Source: Laccaria trichodermophora (taxonomy: Eukaryota; Basidiomycota; Agaricomycetes; Agaricales; Hydnangiaceae). From it: a stretch of 64,000 bases of DNA. The notes under the pieces were generated by a model that saw only the letters and a program-made list of their open reading frames with translations, did no database searches and was not told the origin of the DNA. Made by a program: the position numbers and the translations under genes. Location: assembly GCA_018417955.1 (NCBI GenBank), contig JACTVC010000045.1, forward strand, positions 56,990-120,989, in the 5' to 3' direction. Shown one piece after another: positions 11,846 through 23,490 of the stretch (position 1 is its first letter; every line of letters begins with the position of its first letter).

Positions 11846-13075
11846 TGGTAAATCGTCAAAATGAGCCTGAAGAGAGACAAATTTAGTTCACCCTTGTTTG
11901 GCTTTGTGGACAATGAAGGGTCTGAGGAAGGTGACTCGGGGGACTGCCTTTTTGGGGTTGGCAATCAACATGGGAAAATATTATGCGCCCTAAACTGAAG
12001 TTGTTATATGTAACGAAGAAAGAAAAAATCAATTCGACGAACTGTATAGCAAACAAAGAATATGTTTTGACTACCTTTACTTTTCCGTCGTCAATCAAAA
12101 TTGAAAAAAAAAAAGTTATTCGGAAATTTTAAATTCCATCCGCTCATTAATTCTCAACATCCCCCAAACAAATAAGCTGATGGCCTCAGAGGCAGCCCAC
12201 ATGGTGAAGTACTAGAAACAAAGAGATACGGGGAACGGGGTTCAGGAGCTCTGACATGCTCCACTTGCGTCGAGCAACCCGCAATAAACGTCACGGTAAT
12301 CATTACTCTGAATGGCACCGCACTGACACAAGCCAAAATCATCACAAGCCTGACCTACATTACATCCATTTTGGAATGGGTGGGTCGAGATCAGTCTTTC
12401 GGGCAACTTTTTTCGCTCACAGGCAACGATCGATGTTGGCGCAGTGTATGCCATTATTGGGATTTGGATGATAACGGGTATTGAATGCAATAAAGCGATG
12501 ACGCACGCCAGACGACAAGCCAGACTACCAATGAAAGGCATGTGGCGTTGCAGAAAGAAAGCACCTCCATGATGTTCCAGGCGACGACCACATGAAATTG
12601 ATCTCCAGAATGATATTCAAGTAATCGCAGGTGAACATCGCCGTTGCCACTGAAAAGGTGCGTGGTTGTGAGTCGCGATCAGGTGGCAGCATAGCCCACT
12701 GATGACCACAATATTAAAAAGATAGCGAGTAAGCGACGACGTTGAGATGGCTGAGGCTCGTTAACGTGATAAAAATAGATTAGAGGACGAAGGGGGGGGG
12801 GCAATAGAATGAAGAGCTGAACACCGTCTGAAAGAGCAAGGATACCCGATCCAGTCGCTATTACGACAGCTGCATACTTAAGTGAAGAGTGAAGCAAAGA
12901 ATGATTATCGACTATATCCCTCACGAAAATTTACGAAAGATGAATGGCAGACGTGGGGAGCACCCGAAAAAAGAAGGGTTGAAAGTAGATAGCCCACTGA
13001 TTATCCTTGTCTGCCACTACAGCGAATCAGTGGAATCGAGGGAGTGGAATGACTTTGTCCATACCTTCGCCCGAT
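11846..13075. other. Promoter flank of DUF4246 copy 2 and spacer
   Basis: The first 150 bases are the 5' flank of the DUF4246 copy and match the flank of the copy at 61637-63655 (shared AGAGAGACAAATTTAGT and CTTGTTTGGCTTTGTGGAC). The remainder has no clear gene apart from the cysteine-rich ORF listed separately. Confidence 0.5.
12242..12541 (-). CDS. Candidate small cysteine-rich ORF
   Basis: A 99-residue frame with a hydrophobic N-terminus (CRLACVIALLHSIPVI) that could act as a signal sequence and a cysteine-dense C-terminal part with the pattern C-x5-C-x5-C-x-C and two further cysteines. This composition is common in small secreted proteins of basidiomycetes. The middle may contain an intron: a GTGAGC donor follows CANIDRC in another frame, so the true product could differ. 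No homologue comes to mind, and chance is not excluded. Confidence 0.25.
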   Translation of the reverse strand: MPFIGSLACRLACVIALLHSIPVIIQIPIMAYTAPTSIVACERKKLPERLISTHPFQNGCNVGQACDDFGLCQCGAIQSNDYRDVYCGLLDASGACQSS

Positions 13076-14061
13076 TCACTCGACGACCCCAGAGCTCGTA
13101 ATAGTGACGGCATTTTTCGTCGTCCCGCTGGGCGAGCCGGTCTTCTCAATCGCCTTGACGATGTCCATCCCTTCCACCACTTCACCGAACACAACGTGCC
13201 TCCCGTCAAGCTAGCGGAAAGTGTTGGAGTTAGTACGAGGTTTACGAGCGGTGAAGTGGCAAGGGAGATGACGGCATGTAATACACACGAGGTGCCTCAA
13301 GCTGGCAAAACGATTCGAACCAGCTATTATAACGATGAGGCGAGAAGAGATGTGCGGGACAATCCCGTACAGAAGCAAAAAGACGAGGTAAAAAATAGGA
13401 GATATATAGATACATACCCATTTCGTTTCAACGGTCGTGATGAAGAATTGGGATCCATTAGTGTTTGGCCCTGCGTTGGCCATCGACAGAAGACCAGGTT
13501 TAGAGTGTTTCAGTTGGAAGTTTTCGTCTACGCGGGTTCGGGATCAAAACAAGTAGAGCGGGTAGACAAAACGACGGACCTTTGAACCGCTCTCCATATA
13601 TCGACTTGCCGCCAGTCCCATCACCACGCGTAAAGTCACCACCCTGGAGCATAAACTATGCAACCAGTGTCATTAACGTCGAAACGCTAAGGTTTCATGA
13701 GATACTCACCCCAGGGATAACCCGGTGGAATCGACTGCCCGCGAACCCAAACCCATGCTGGCCTGTCGCCAACTCCCGGAAATTACGAGTCGTTTGCGGT
13801 ACTACGTCGTCAAACATCTTGAATATGATCCTGCCTGAGGGTTTCGCGTCGATGGCAACGTCGAACTGGTGTAGTTCAGCGTCGAAGGATACCTTTAGTA
13901 CTTTGGACGTGACGTACGAAAACGTTAGCCCTAGAATCGGGAGAAACAGAAGTGGGTTTGTTGAGCACAGCGTAGACAGGCACTGCCGAAGCAGCAGCAA
14001 AGAAGATGTACATATTTTTGCCCGCAGATGCAGTTGTTATGAATCTTCGGAACGAGGCCAT
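13076..14061 (-). CDS. Cyclophilin-type peptidyl-prolyl isomerase, organelle-targeted
   Basis: Five exons (13918-14061, 13710-13865, 13580-13655, 13418-13527, 13076-13210) join in phase to 206 residues. The cyclophilin core is complete: [16 protein letters not shown] contains the catalytic Arg, Phe and Gln, [10 protein letters not shown] and [15 protein letters not shown] follow, and [15 protein letters not shown] carries the cyclosporin-contact Trp. The enzyme would interconvert cis and trans prolyl bonds. The first 47 residues ([16 protein letters not shown] plus a hydrophobic stretch) look like a mitochondrial presequence or membrane anchor; this is inference. Introns 1-3 are 51-55 nt, but intron 4 (13211-13417) is 207 nt, longer than its neighbours. 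No lesion is seen. Confidence 0.93.
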
Positions 14062-15596
14062 GTTTGAAAGCTGCTAGATGGTTTCTAAAGGCAAACGGGG
14101 TACGGCGAGGTGGTTGGGTGACGAAACAGAAAAAATTCGATGGCAACGTCACAACCGAAGACACACGTGATTGATCAAAGAATGTCACGTGCATGCGCAG
14201 GGGAATCGACAAATTGAGGGCATGTCAGTCACTGGGGAAGACCAGGCTACATATAGAAACTCTAGGCGGAAAGTCGGAAAAGGCCGAGTCCACCATCCGT
14301 CTACGTAGAACGGTCTACCCCAGCGGATGCGAAGCTCTGGACAAATTTATTCAATGTTGCAACTCTTGGTTCCACCGTCCAACCACCCTCCCGCGGCAAA
14401 TTCATTATCACGACTGATCGGGCGGAGGCATTGATTTTGCAGCAATACGTTTCTGCAATGATAAACGCTGGCAGTCAAAAAATGGCGTGAGTCTCTGACA
14501 TGATCACGATGTATTGAACAACCACAGACTCGCTTACATGACCGATCCATTACTCAAGGCTACTATGTAGGAATTCCCGTTTCAAATTTCATGGTCTCCC
14601 TTCTTCTGGGAGTTGGTTATCGTCGAGCGCACCCCAAGTTTTTGGATCGTCTATCCGGCTGTTGGGGTTGGCGGTGGGAGTGACTGTCATAATCGCATTT
14701 TTTGCGGAGGGGCTCAATTGCTATCATAGGACATTTCGCCGTTACGTCAGTGAGTGAACTCGTCCAACTGGTTATTTATAAGGTGACGACAGGCTGAATA
14801 GGGCACCTAGTCGTATTCAAGCCACGACCTCACCACAATCGGAAGATCCAGTAATCTACCATCTAAAAATTATCGGCTCGATCAAATCGATTTTCGTCAA
14901 AGGGACTTGACTCTTGATTGCCAGGGCATTTCAAATTTCTCCACAGATTTATCACCCTGGGTTAGAAGTTGGGAGGGAAGAGCGACCTGGATCGATCACG
15001 AATCATTGCGTGTGGCCTTGGATAAATTAGGTGCAAAATTATGCCTTTTGAATGCATTACCCCTCTCATAACCCACTTCTATGCCCCGCTAAAGAACCAA
15101 AAGTTTAGAAATAAGTAAATCAAAGTTGTGCAATTTGGCCCTGGATGATAGCTAGTTCTTGATACAAAAATATGGGATGACCTACCGATCTCTTATCTAT
15201 CGCTGTCACAAGGGCAACACTCCACAATCTATAGTGATGAATAGATAGAGATATTTTCTTTCGGTTCTCATGGATTCGGGAGCGGAATATGACTCAAAAA
15301 TAATTCTGTTTCATCCAAAATAGACCGCGGCTTTCCGTTTCTGCTCCTCTCCTGATCTTTGTATGGCGCAAAACCTGGACCAGTCACAAGCCATCTCAAA
15401 TTGATCAGCTAAACTGTGGTTTGAAGCTCACGGAGTTCCTGCCTTCCTATGATGTACACCTCGTTGGTACATGTAACGGTAGAATTCGGGTCAAAATGCA
15501 TTTCTCCGATTCGAAGAACGGAGAATTAAGCATGGATAAGTAGGTGCACAAACGCTGATTCCGAAATTTGAGGCCTCCTGTTGACGACGATCAGTT
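14062..15596. other. Intergenic spacer between divergent genes
   Basis: About 1.5 kb separates the starts of the cyclophilin and transporter genes, so it should hold both promoters. Short ORFs are unconvincing. No repeat or RNA gene is recognised. Confidence 0.45.
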
Positions 15597-17817
15597 ATGA
15601 CACCATACTTCTTGCGAAATTTACTTCCACGAAGAGAGCAGAGACAAAAAACACACCTGCTCACTGTCCTACGTGGTTTGGCATGGATTCAATGGGCTCA
15701 GTTCTTTGTTGGGTACGTTTCTCTACACCCACGTGACCGTGGCTAAATCACACATGATCATTAGATGGTTGGCGTGGACATGCGACGCCATCGACTTCTT
15801 CTCCGTATCTCTCAGCATTGACCGACTCGAACGTCAGTTTAACAGGCCTGCTCATGACATTGTACTTTATTTCCAGCGAAGTTTGATTACAATTGACGAA
15901 TCTGGCACAGACGACTTCAATTACGCTCACGCTCTTATTCCGATCGCTAGGCGCCGTGCGTCTCAATTTCACTCCCTCCCGTCTTTTGTTGATACTTAGA
16001 GTTATCAAGGTTGTGTTTGGTATTTTTTCAGATCGCTACGGCAGAAAATGGCCCCTAGTTTGCAACCTCCTTCTCATTTCTTCCCTCGAACTCTGTGTGG
16101 GATTTGTCCAAACATTCAAGCAATTCCTCGCCCTTCGGTCCCTCTTCGGTGTCGGAATGGGCGGAATTTGGGGATTAGCAGCATCCACAGCACTCGAAAA
16201 CCTCCCCGTTGAAGCTCGTGGCGTGGCTAGTGGTGTTTTACAACAAGGCTACGCGTGCGGGTATCTCATCGCAGCGTTGGTCAGTTTATCAATCGTGCCT
16301 CACGCAACCCAGGGCTGGAGGGTTATGTTCTGGACGGCTTGTGGTATATCCTTTACCACAGCCTGCCTTCGTGCTCTCCTTCCGGAGAGTGAGTATGTCT
16401 TACGCGCAAGGGAGGTAGAGCGTTATGGGGGAACCGATACGTCAAAAAAGACAAAGGCATTCATCAAAGATGTTAAGGAAATGCTCAAACAACACTGGGC
16501 GTTATGCATCTATGCCGTTTTGCTTATGGCGGGTACGTGCCCGTCATTCATAGCTGTTATGATTTTGTATCTCTGACCGGTGGACCTCATTGTAAAGGAT
16601 TTAACTTCCTCTCTCATGGTTCTCAGGTACGTCGGTTCGTTGCCGCATCTCATCATTGTCAAACCCGACATTTCCACTTCATAGGATTTGTACCCGACAT
16701 ATCTCGAGACAACGAAAGGCTTCACGCCGCATGATGCAATAATTGCTACTATATTCGGAAACTTGGTCAGTTCGTCTACGCCTTACAAACTCTGCTGATG
16801 CGGATGTCCTCTTTCAGGGTTCCATTTCGTGCGTCTTCCAAGTTCTTGTTCGAACGTCGGAATAACACGTCCACAGAGGGGGTATAACCGCAGGAATAAT
16901 CAGTCAGCGAATCGGTCGTCGCTTGACGATGATGTGAGTACGCAGTGTTATTTATATGCCGCAGAAACTGAGATCGCATAGTTTGATGGTCTTGCTGGCT
17001 GGAGGTGATTTATATTTAACGCCCGCTTATACCGCCATCTCACTCGTTCATCGACTAAGTATTCATCCCTCTCTGGATTCTGCCAAATACATTCGTCATG
17101 CTTTCAGCAGGCGCTTTCTGCCTCCAATTCGGTGTCCAGGGCGCGTGGGGTGTGGTAAGTCTCAAGCCTCTGCAAACATCGCTCCCCAGTTAATTATGAT
17201 GTAACGTAGATTCCGATTCAGCTTGCAGAGATGTCACCGCCCGCTTTCCGCGCGACCTTCCCCGGTGTGGCATATCAGCTTGGAAATGTGAGCTCTACAA
17301 ATCTCAACGTTTTTCCATGATTGAATATCTTGTCTAAAGATGATCTCCGCTGCCTCGGCTCAAATTGAAACTGGCGAGTGAATCATTTGCGTTCTGATAC
17401 ACACCTGTATAATGGAATGTTATTTAGTTGGAGGTCAACACCTAACAACTACCATTGTCAAGGACGGCAAAAAGATAAGCGTTCCGGATTATGCAAAGGG
17501 AGGTGTTTTTCTAGCTGGGACTTTAGCGCTCTATATATTGACGCCGTTGGATACAGGTTCAAGGAATATTTATTGGTGCAGTCGCCGCGTTCGTCGTCTT
17601 CATCACGATCATCGGACCCGAGTACGACCATTCCTATTCCATTGTTCTATCTGTCTGTTTACCATGCTACAGGAAACACGGGTCGCACTTTGAGCAGCCG
17701 GATTTTGAGAGAGGTGGTGCAAGGGAAGAATCTCTGAGAGCCCCGAAACACGTCATCGGGTTGAATACCGATGAGGATATCGAACTCGAGAAGGCAAGGA
17801 TCAAGTATATTGAATGA
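15597..17817 (+). CDS. MFS carboxylate transporter, SHS (Jen1-like) family
   Basis: Fifteen exons join in phase to 488 residues: 15597-15712, 15765-15861, 15911-15955, 16010-16532, 16598-16626, 16685-16765, 16818-16828, 16877-16933, 16982-17004, 17060-17154, 17210-17287, 17340-17373, 17428-17502, 17564-17621 and 17673-17817. Landmarks: WLAWTCDAIDFFSVSLS in TM1, FGIFSDRYGRKWPL (MFS loop 2-3 motif), RSLFGVGMGGIWGLAAS, LPVEARGVASG, GFNFLSHGSQDLYPTYLE, QFGVQGAWGV and IPIQLAEMSPPAFRATFPG. The SHS family contains proton-coupled lactate, pyruvate and acetate carriers of the plasma membrane; the exact substrate is not readable. The start ATG gives MTPYFLRNLL, a short N-terminus common in the family. 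Oddities: exon 7 is only 11 nt and intron 12 appears to begin GC, not GT. The transposon at 17914 begins about 90 bp after the stop. Confidence 0.92.
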
Positions 17818-17904
17818 GTTCATGACTCAATTTCTTCCGTCATTAATTAGAGCGTGAATATGTCGCTTGATCATTTCACTTACGCTGCTGGGCAGCATAG
17901 ATAT

Positions 17905-19066
17905 GTATAGGTTGGGCACAGGAAAATCTGCGTGCCATCTGCGGACACCTGCGGACACACGTTGCGTGCCAGTTGCGAACCGAAAAAAGAAATCTGCGGT
18001 CACCTGCGTGCAAAATAATCCAGTTGCGTGCAGATTCCAGTTGCGTGCAGATTGAAGTTATTGAGCTGAGCATTTGCGGGCATCAGCGAGCATCAGCGTA
18101 CCTCGCTGAGATGCCATATTTCTCAAGTATTTCTTCGTATTTTCTTGAACACCATAATTATCCTTCTAGTTTAATGTGTACAAATTTCTCTGGTTCCTTT
18201 GGAACACGTTAGTTCATACCTATAGGTCTGTACTAAATCCATTTTCATGCAGAAAGGTACAATTTTAAGTGAATAATGAAGTGTCTGGAGCCATGACTAG
18301 TCAGCCGCCGGCTTCTTATCATTATTTTTCTTCTTCAAGTTTGTTGGACGCGGTTGTGGCTGATTGGTGGCTGAGTTTTTTTCTTGAGACTTGTGTCAGG
18401 TCCGGAACTTGTTAATTCCACATCCCATGCCCTGTGAAGGATCTCCGCCTCGCTGTACGTCTTCAAGTTCAAAAGGTGAGGGTCGTTTGTCTTTCGGCAA
18501 ACATGTGGACTTCATCGCATTTGGATCGCATGCCTGCGTTCCACCTGCGATACACTTGCGTTCAGCTTGCGGTACACTTGGGATGTATCTGCGAGACACC
18601 TGCGACACATTTAAGATACAGTTGCGAGAATTAGTGCCCATTGCGAGACTTGCGTACACCTGCGTGCAACTTGCGCATCACTTGCGATACACTTGCGAGA
18701 CACATTTGCGAGTATCTGCGCACAAAATAGATGTTTGCGAACTACCTGCGGTCGACTTGTGAGTTGGCATAACTTATAAGTAAATCAGGGAAAGTAAAAG
18801 GAAAAAGAACTAAAACTCTAGCACAGAACAATGTATTCCGGACTCATATCGCGTAGCAGTAGCGCACACTTCAGGTTCTCAATTTAAGATTACATTTCTT
18901 TGATTTTGTGTTATAGTAGACAGTTAGCCTGTGTTTACCATCTGCGTGACACCTGCGACACCTGCGATCCATTCTGATTATCTGCGAGACGCTTGCGGTC
19001 ACCTGCGAACGGGCGTCCGCAGGTGACCGCAAGTGGCACGCAGATTTCTATATGCCCGTATAGGTT
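17905..19066 (+). mobile_element. 1,144-bp TIR element, copy A, with 9-bp TSD GTATAGGTT
   Basis: The element spans 17914-19057 and is flanked on both sides by the exact direct repeat GTATAGGTT. Its left end GGGCACAGGAAAATCTGCG and the inverse of its right end, GGGCATATAGAAATCTGCG, form an imperfect terminal inverted repeat extending about 45 bp. Both ends and the interior are packed with CTGCG/TTGCG motifs; the middle near 18110-18400 is AT-rich. The longest ORF (123 codons) has no transposase feature, so it is probably non-autonomous and mobilised in trans. A 9-bp duplication is typical of Mutator-like elements, but the family assignment is inference. An equal-length copy lies in the opposite orientation at 25189-26332. 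Confidence 0.92.
18995..19030. repeat. 13-bp-stem hairpin near the element end
   Basis: GCGGTCACCTGCG and its exact inverse CGCAGGTGACCGC are separated by 10 bases inside the right end of element copy A, about 27 bp from the terminus. The mirrored counterpart in copy B is at 25216-25251. It could be a transposase-binding or fold-back structure; function is inferred only. Confidence 0.8.
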
Positions 19067-20477
19067 TCCCACCCGGATTTATTTGAAAAGTGGCGTTATG
19101 GCAGTCAGCGTATTCAATCGAGGACAGATAAGAATTTGATCAATGTAACGACGACCACATACGTACATTGACAACCTTTTTCTTGCTTTGGTGAAACCCG
19201 CAGGAGCCAAACCGAGGCAGCAACGGAAATGTTCTCTGGGTGTTAGATGAGAATTGCTTGGGTTGCAGCTAACAAAGCTCGTAGCCGTTGGTCGACCTCA
19301 AGATAACAGACACGCAAACGTAGTATTCTGGCTATGGCACATACGAAATTCATACTTCAAGTATAAAGTTCGTGCAGACAATGAGTCGTTTCACGAATCA
19401 CCTACTGGCCTACAACCAAAAGCTTGAACTCCTCGTAGGTCAGCTAGTGCCACCTTGCCCGTGGAGACGGACGTAGCGGTTGGGAGATTGAACGGATTGA
19501 ATTGCGACTAGAACCATGATCTACGACGATTGTAAGTCCATGGACGATGCCGAAAGATATGGGGAAAGCTCACAGTGGTAAGATGGTTTAGGAGTTTTAG
19601 ACGTTTAGCTGCTAGATGCTTCACCCGGGATAAAGCCTAGAAACTGAAGTGAACTTTGGGCTAAATTTGAAGTTATACCAAGCCAGGATTGTCTCGTGCT
19701 TGGGAGCTGCCAGTGCGAATTGGGCCATTAGCCTAGGGTCAGGATGCCAATTACGCAACTTTCAACTTCAACTTTGAGGGTACTAAAGGAATGAACGTGA
19801 CTCTTCATCTCACGTAACATTTAGTCTCTCCTAGACAGCTTCGATATGATGTGAAGTCGTACCTTAGTTCACGATCATATGAACGTAACATTGTGCACCT
19901 GATGATTCACGAGTGAAAATGCGAGTTATAGGTCGATTGGTATATCTCGATCCGGATCGCCGATACCTTCTGCCTTCTTTTTGAAAGCGCGGTAGCCGGA
20001 GTTGCAGCCTGCTCTGTAGAAGTCGCAGAAGCAGATACCTAGCTAAGAACTTAACGAGAAGTTAGAACATTATCATTATTGTAATATTATTATTTACCGC
20101 TATTGTTTGTTTCTCTACATTCAAACCAAACACGTGTGATGTATGATGTCTCGCAACATCTGATCAGCATAATCCTGTCGGCGCTAACGATTCAGCGGGA
20201 GCTGCGCTGTCTGTAAACACGAGATGGTATGGATTACATTGTGAAGCCCTATCGTCACAGCCACAGGAGTTCCTGCGGCTCCTAGATATGTTGTAACTTG
20301 TGTGTGTCTATCAGCTTCATTTTTGTCTCTTCATCTCCTAACGACATGTTCTTCCAGTACCATATGCTAAACTATGTGCTTGCGAGGATCTTGTAAATCG
20401 TTAGCTATTCATAATGACAATAGTTTATCATTGACTCACACAGAGCGTCCTTCATTGCGCTACTAGTAATTGTGTGC

Positions 20478-20954
20478 TCAAGGATTATAGGGAATGAAAG
20501 AGGTTTCTGTGTCTCCGGAAAAGGTATGTTGGACGGCGATGAGGGTTTTCTGTGCTAATAGGTCGAATATAGGTTTTGTGCTTGGTCCATGCCCGGAGAC
20601 TAGCCGTGCAGTGTTGGACGACATCTCCAAAGCCCCCGCTAGCTCGGAATAACAGCTGGATGGGTACTGTTCCACGGCATGCGATGGTTCGACAACAACG
20701 ACCTTAGTCCAACTTTTGGTCTTGTCATCTTGCACGCAGTCAGTTCCAACACCCGTGTTCTGACTCAAATTGCCCTTAGCACATGATGGTTCAAAGTCAA
20801 TGTGCTTAGCCCAAATCTCGGGCTCACGATCTTGCCCACTCTCATTTATGAATTGCCCCAAGAACGACCTCTCTGTAAGATGGTTCGTCCCATAGCTTAG
20901 GTTCGCCATTTCACCTGCCATTGATTCTGCTGGAATGTGGCAGAAAAGTCCCAT
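20478..20954 (-). CDS. Hypothetical ORF inside the inverted-repeat unit
   Basis: A 158-codon frame with mixed composition, including EIWAKHIDFEPSCAKG and ARLVSGHGPSTKPIFDLLAQ. I recognise no domain. A second frame immediately upstream (WDFSATFQQNQWQ before a GTGAAA donor) suggests that the real exon structure may differ. It may be a remnant of the element's own gene or chance. Confidence 0.25.
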   Translation of the reverse strand: MGLFCHIPAESMAGEMANLSYGTNHLTERSFLGQFINESGQDREPEIWAKHIDFEPSCAKGNLSQNTGVGTDCVQDDKTKSWTKVVVVEPSHAVEQYPSSCYSELAGALEMSSNTARLVSGHGPSTKPIFDLLAQKTLIAVQHTFSGDTETSFIPYNP

Positions 20955-21701
20955 CTGGCCTTGTATGCTAGCTCTGATGACAGCGTTGATGGATCGGTAG
21001 GGGGACTACCTATATCTGGATAAACAGTGAGTAGGAAATTGTTGGAAAGATTGCCAAACTCACCATTTTATACAGCTAATGTGAGGTCTGGTTCTTGACG
21101 TGCGGTACGATGCTGAACTCAGACTTGAAGAGGGATAAGCTTGAAGCTAACGGGTAGGTCAGGAAAACAAATCTGCTCAGTTGACGGAGCGCCTGAATTT
21201 ATAAAAATGGGTTGATGTCATATCCAGTGTATAGACTGTCTACCTTGATGGGAATGGAGTTCAAGGCTGCGCAAAGCACTGTGGTCTTGCCACCCGCGGA
21301 TAATTGCACGCAGGATGGTTAAATTAACACTGTCGCGATTGATTTCACGATGGGACTGCTCGTTACCATTTGAGCTCGGTGGAGAGGCCTTCCAGGCATC
21401 CAGCGGAGTAAGACTCTCGGGGCTGGAGATGCAAAATTGAAATGAACTCCCGGTATGTTTATCCTTGGGCCGTGCTTTTTGAAAGACAACAGTTTTTTTC
21501 TTCTATTCATTGGGGCGTATGTTGGAACTTACATACGACAACTGTTTACGTGCAAGTCTATCCAATATGCGAGGGGTCTGCTAATCCGAAAAGGTGGGCT
21601 GCAGGTGCAGTGCGTAGGGCAATAATAATATGGCAGCGGTGGCCATTTAGAATAGAATAGATGCTAGTAACGTACGAAGCGGACAAATAAATAAGAAAGA
21701 T

Positions 21702-21771
21702 AGAGAAGGGAAGAAAGGAAGGGGGAGAAGGGAAGGGGAATTCGGGAGGAGCGGGGGAGGAGAGGAGAAAG
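21702..21771 (+). repeat. Purine tract (G/A-rich)
   Basis: About 70 bases are almost purely A and G on the plus strand, with runs such as GGGAAGAAAGGAAGGGGG, broken by a TTC and two single C residues. Such polypurine tracts can adopt triplex structures or serve as priming sites; here nothing shows a specific role. Confidence 0.6.
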
Positions 21772-23407
21772 CACTAGGGTTAAGCGAGGTCGCCGCACTG
21801 GTCAGCGAAATGCTTTATCTTGCGATGTATTCGAACAGCCGGGAAAGCATCTTTGGATCCCATAAGACCTTAGAAATCGAATCCATTCTCCGGTGGACTG
21901 CTGCTCGGAATACATTGCAATGGTTTTCGTATGTTGGACACTCCTGCAAGTGGTGTTCGACCATTTTGTTGGCTTGTTCGCAGGCCTCGCAGAGAGGCGA
22001 CTCAGCACATCTAAGAAAGGCATCAGTTGATCAGTAGACGTAGTTGCAAGGACGAACCGCGAGCTTTTGCCCCCTCCCCCAGAAAAAAAATTTAATTAGT
22101 TCAATGGCTTTTTGATGTCCGGATGCGCCTCAGCTGGCAAACCTCGCGTCATGAGTATTCCCTATATTGCATAGTATAGCAATACTGTAACTCACAAAAT
22201 ACAGCCGTTCCAGCATTCGGTTTCCGTCGTATTCGAGTTTCGTTCCCACCAAGATTTACGGGTCCACCTGATTATGTCGAAATCGATGACGTGGATTGCC
22301 CGTCCTTATGCGCACCACCTCAAATGCGTGAAGGCCCCTACGAGATAGTAAGATCTAGTGCGGCAACTAGGGTCCATCGCAAAGGCAACCCCCATCGATG
22401 GCCATGGCCGTAGTAGGGCTGTCTGACGGTCAGCAATGTTCGTAGTAACAATTTCCTCCGAAATTTTGAAAGACATACATGTTATTGTGTACATGGGAAC
22501 CTCAGACGTCGACCTTTGCATCTTCCTGTGTTCCCGTTCACTTAGGATGGAGGAGCGTCAGTTGAACTGGTATGGCGCGTCGGAAAACATACGGAAGGGG
22601 CACGGAATGCGTGACTTCAGACTTATGTAATACCTCGGCAGAGTCCGAAACACTTATCAGTGTCTTTACAACGATGTTATACCTCTTGCCTATGTATTGA
22701 ATAACTAGCTATTTTCATTATTATTTCGCGGTTATCTACGAATTGACGATGCTTCTTCAAAGGAGGATGCAACTCCGTCTACCGCGGTTTCAAAAAGAAG
22801 CCTGCGGGTATCGGCGATCCGGATCAAGATATACCAATCGACTCATCACTGTGAAAATGCATACTTCAAGTTATGACAGACAGCTTGGAAACCCAAGCAG
22901 CTTCTGATGAGATCCGCTCATACGTCGGAGTGAGAGCGGTCCCAGCAAAGGGCCTGCCAAGCAAACAACCTCTGTCAAGCCAAAATAAAATTCAAGGATG
23001 ATCAACTCTCCAACATACAGCTTCAAACCATCCATTGCCAGGAATAATAAAAAATGGAGCCAAGCCATGGATTCCATATTCTACGTTTCATACGCGAAGA
23101 AAATATTACACATCCAGGCCGGGAAATGAAGTCTTCCGGCTGACCAACGGCACGAAGCTCCACCGAGACGTTTCTTCGACTGCTAAACCCCGCAGTAAGA
23201 GTTGTGGCGTAATGGCGTTGTCCATGGGTCGTGCCCAATGTCACGATAATGGCGTTGTTCTATTGTGTATGCGCCAAATTGGATCAGGTACACATAAGGA
23301 TTCAAAAAGTTTTGGTAATTTTGTCCAACGGGCCTCCAAAAAAATACCTGTTTTGCCCCTCGACGCAAGTAGCAAGCCACATATGACTATTTTTACATTC
23401 CGTCACA

Positions 23408-23490
23408 TGTCCCATGGCTTAGTTGGTTACGGCGTCCGACTGTTATATCCAATCATCGGAAGATCGAGAGTTCGAGTCTCTCTGGGACAG
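23408..23490 (+). tRNA. tRNA-Asn (GTT), intron-containing
   Basis: A cloverleaf folds with a perfect 7-bp acceptor stem (TGTCCCA with TGGGACA), a T arm GAGAG-TTCGAGT-CTCTC, an anticodon stem TCCGA/TCGGA and anticodon GTT in loop CTGTTA. A 9-nt intron sits after position 37 at the canonical site. Box A (TGGCTTAGTTGG) and box B (GTTCGAGTC) are recognisable and the whole resembles yeast tRNA-Asn. The D stem has a mismatch at its inner pair, and base 1 is T paired to A72, so slight decay to a pseudo-tRNA is possible. Discriminator is G as expected for Asn. A weak T-run follows at the 3' side. Confidence 0.8.

Larger units (their letters stand above)
19932..22842. repeat. 2.9-kb unit bounded by ~110-bp imperfect inverted repeats
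   Basis: The left arm starts GTCGATTGGTATATCTCGA and continues through CCGGATCGCCGATACC and CTTCTTTTTGAAA-CGCGGTAG; the same order is read on the opposite strand inward from 22842, with scattered substitutions. Similarity is clear for about 100 bp and then fades. No target-site duplication is apparent at the outer edges. It looks like an old inverted-repeat transposon or a relic of one. The interior contains one longer ORF (20478-20954, minus) but no transposase motif that I recognise. Confidence 0.6.

Noticed and set aside
18391..18762. 123-codon ORF as a transposase or effector
   Set aside because: It follows the repeated TGCG motif, has no domain, and ORFs of similar length occur on the other strand of the same segment.
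19932..22842. Target duplication for the 2.9-kb unit
   Set aside because: The bases outside the two arms do not match (GTTATAG against TCATCAC), so I do not claim defined ends.
23409..23489. tRNA register starting one base later (GTCCCAT)
   Set aside because: It leaves a mismatched seventh acceptor pair and an out-of-register T loop; starting at 23408 gives seven pairs and a canonical T arm.
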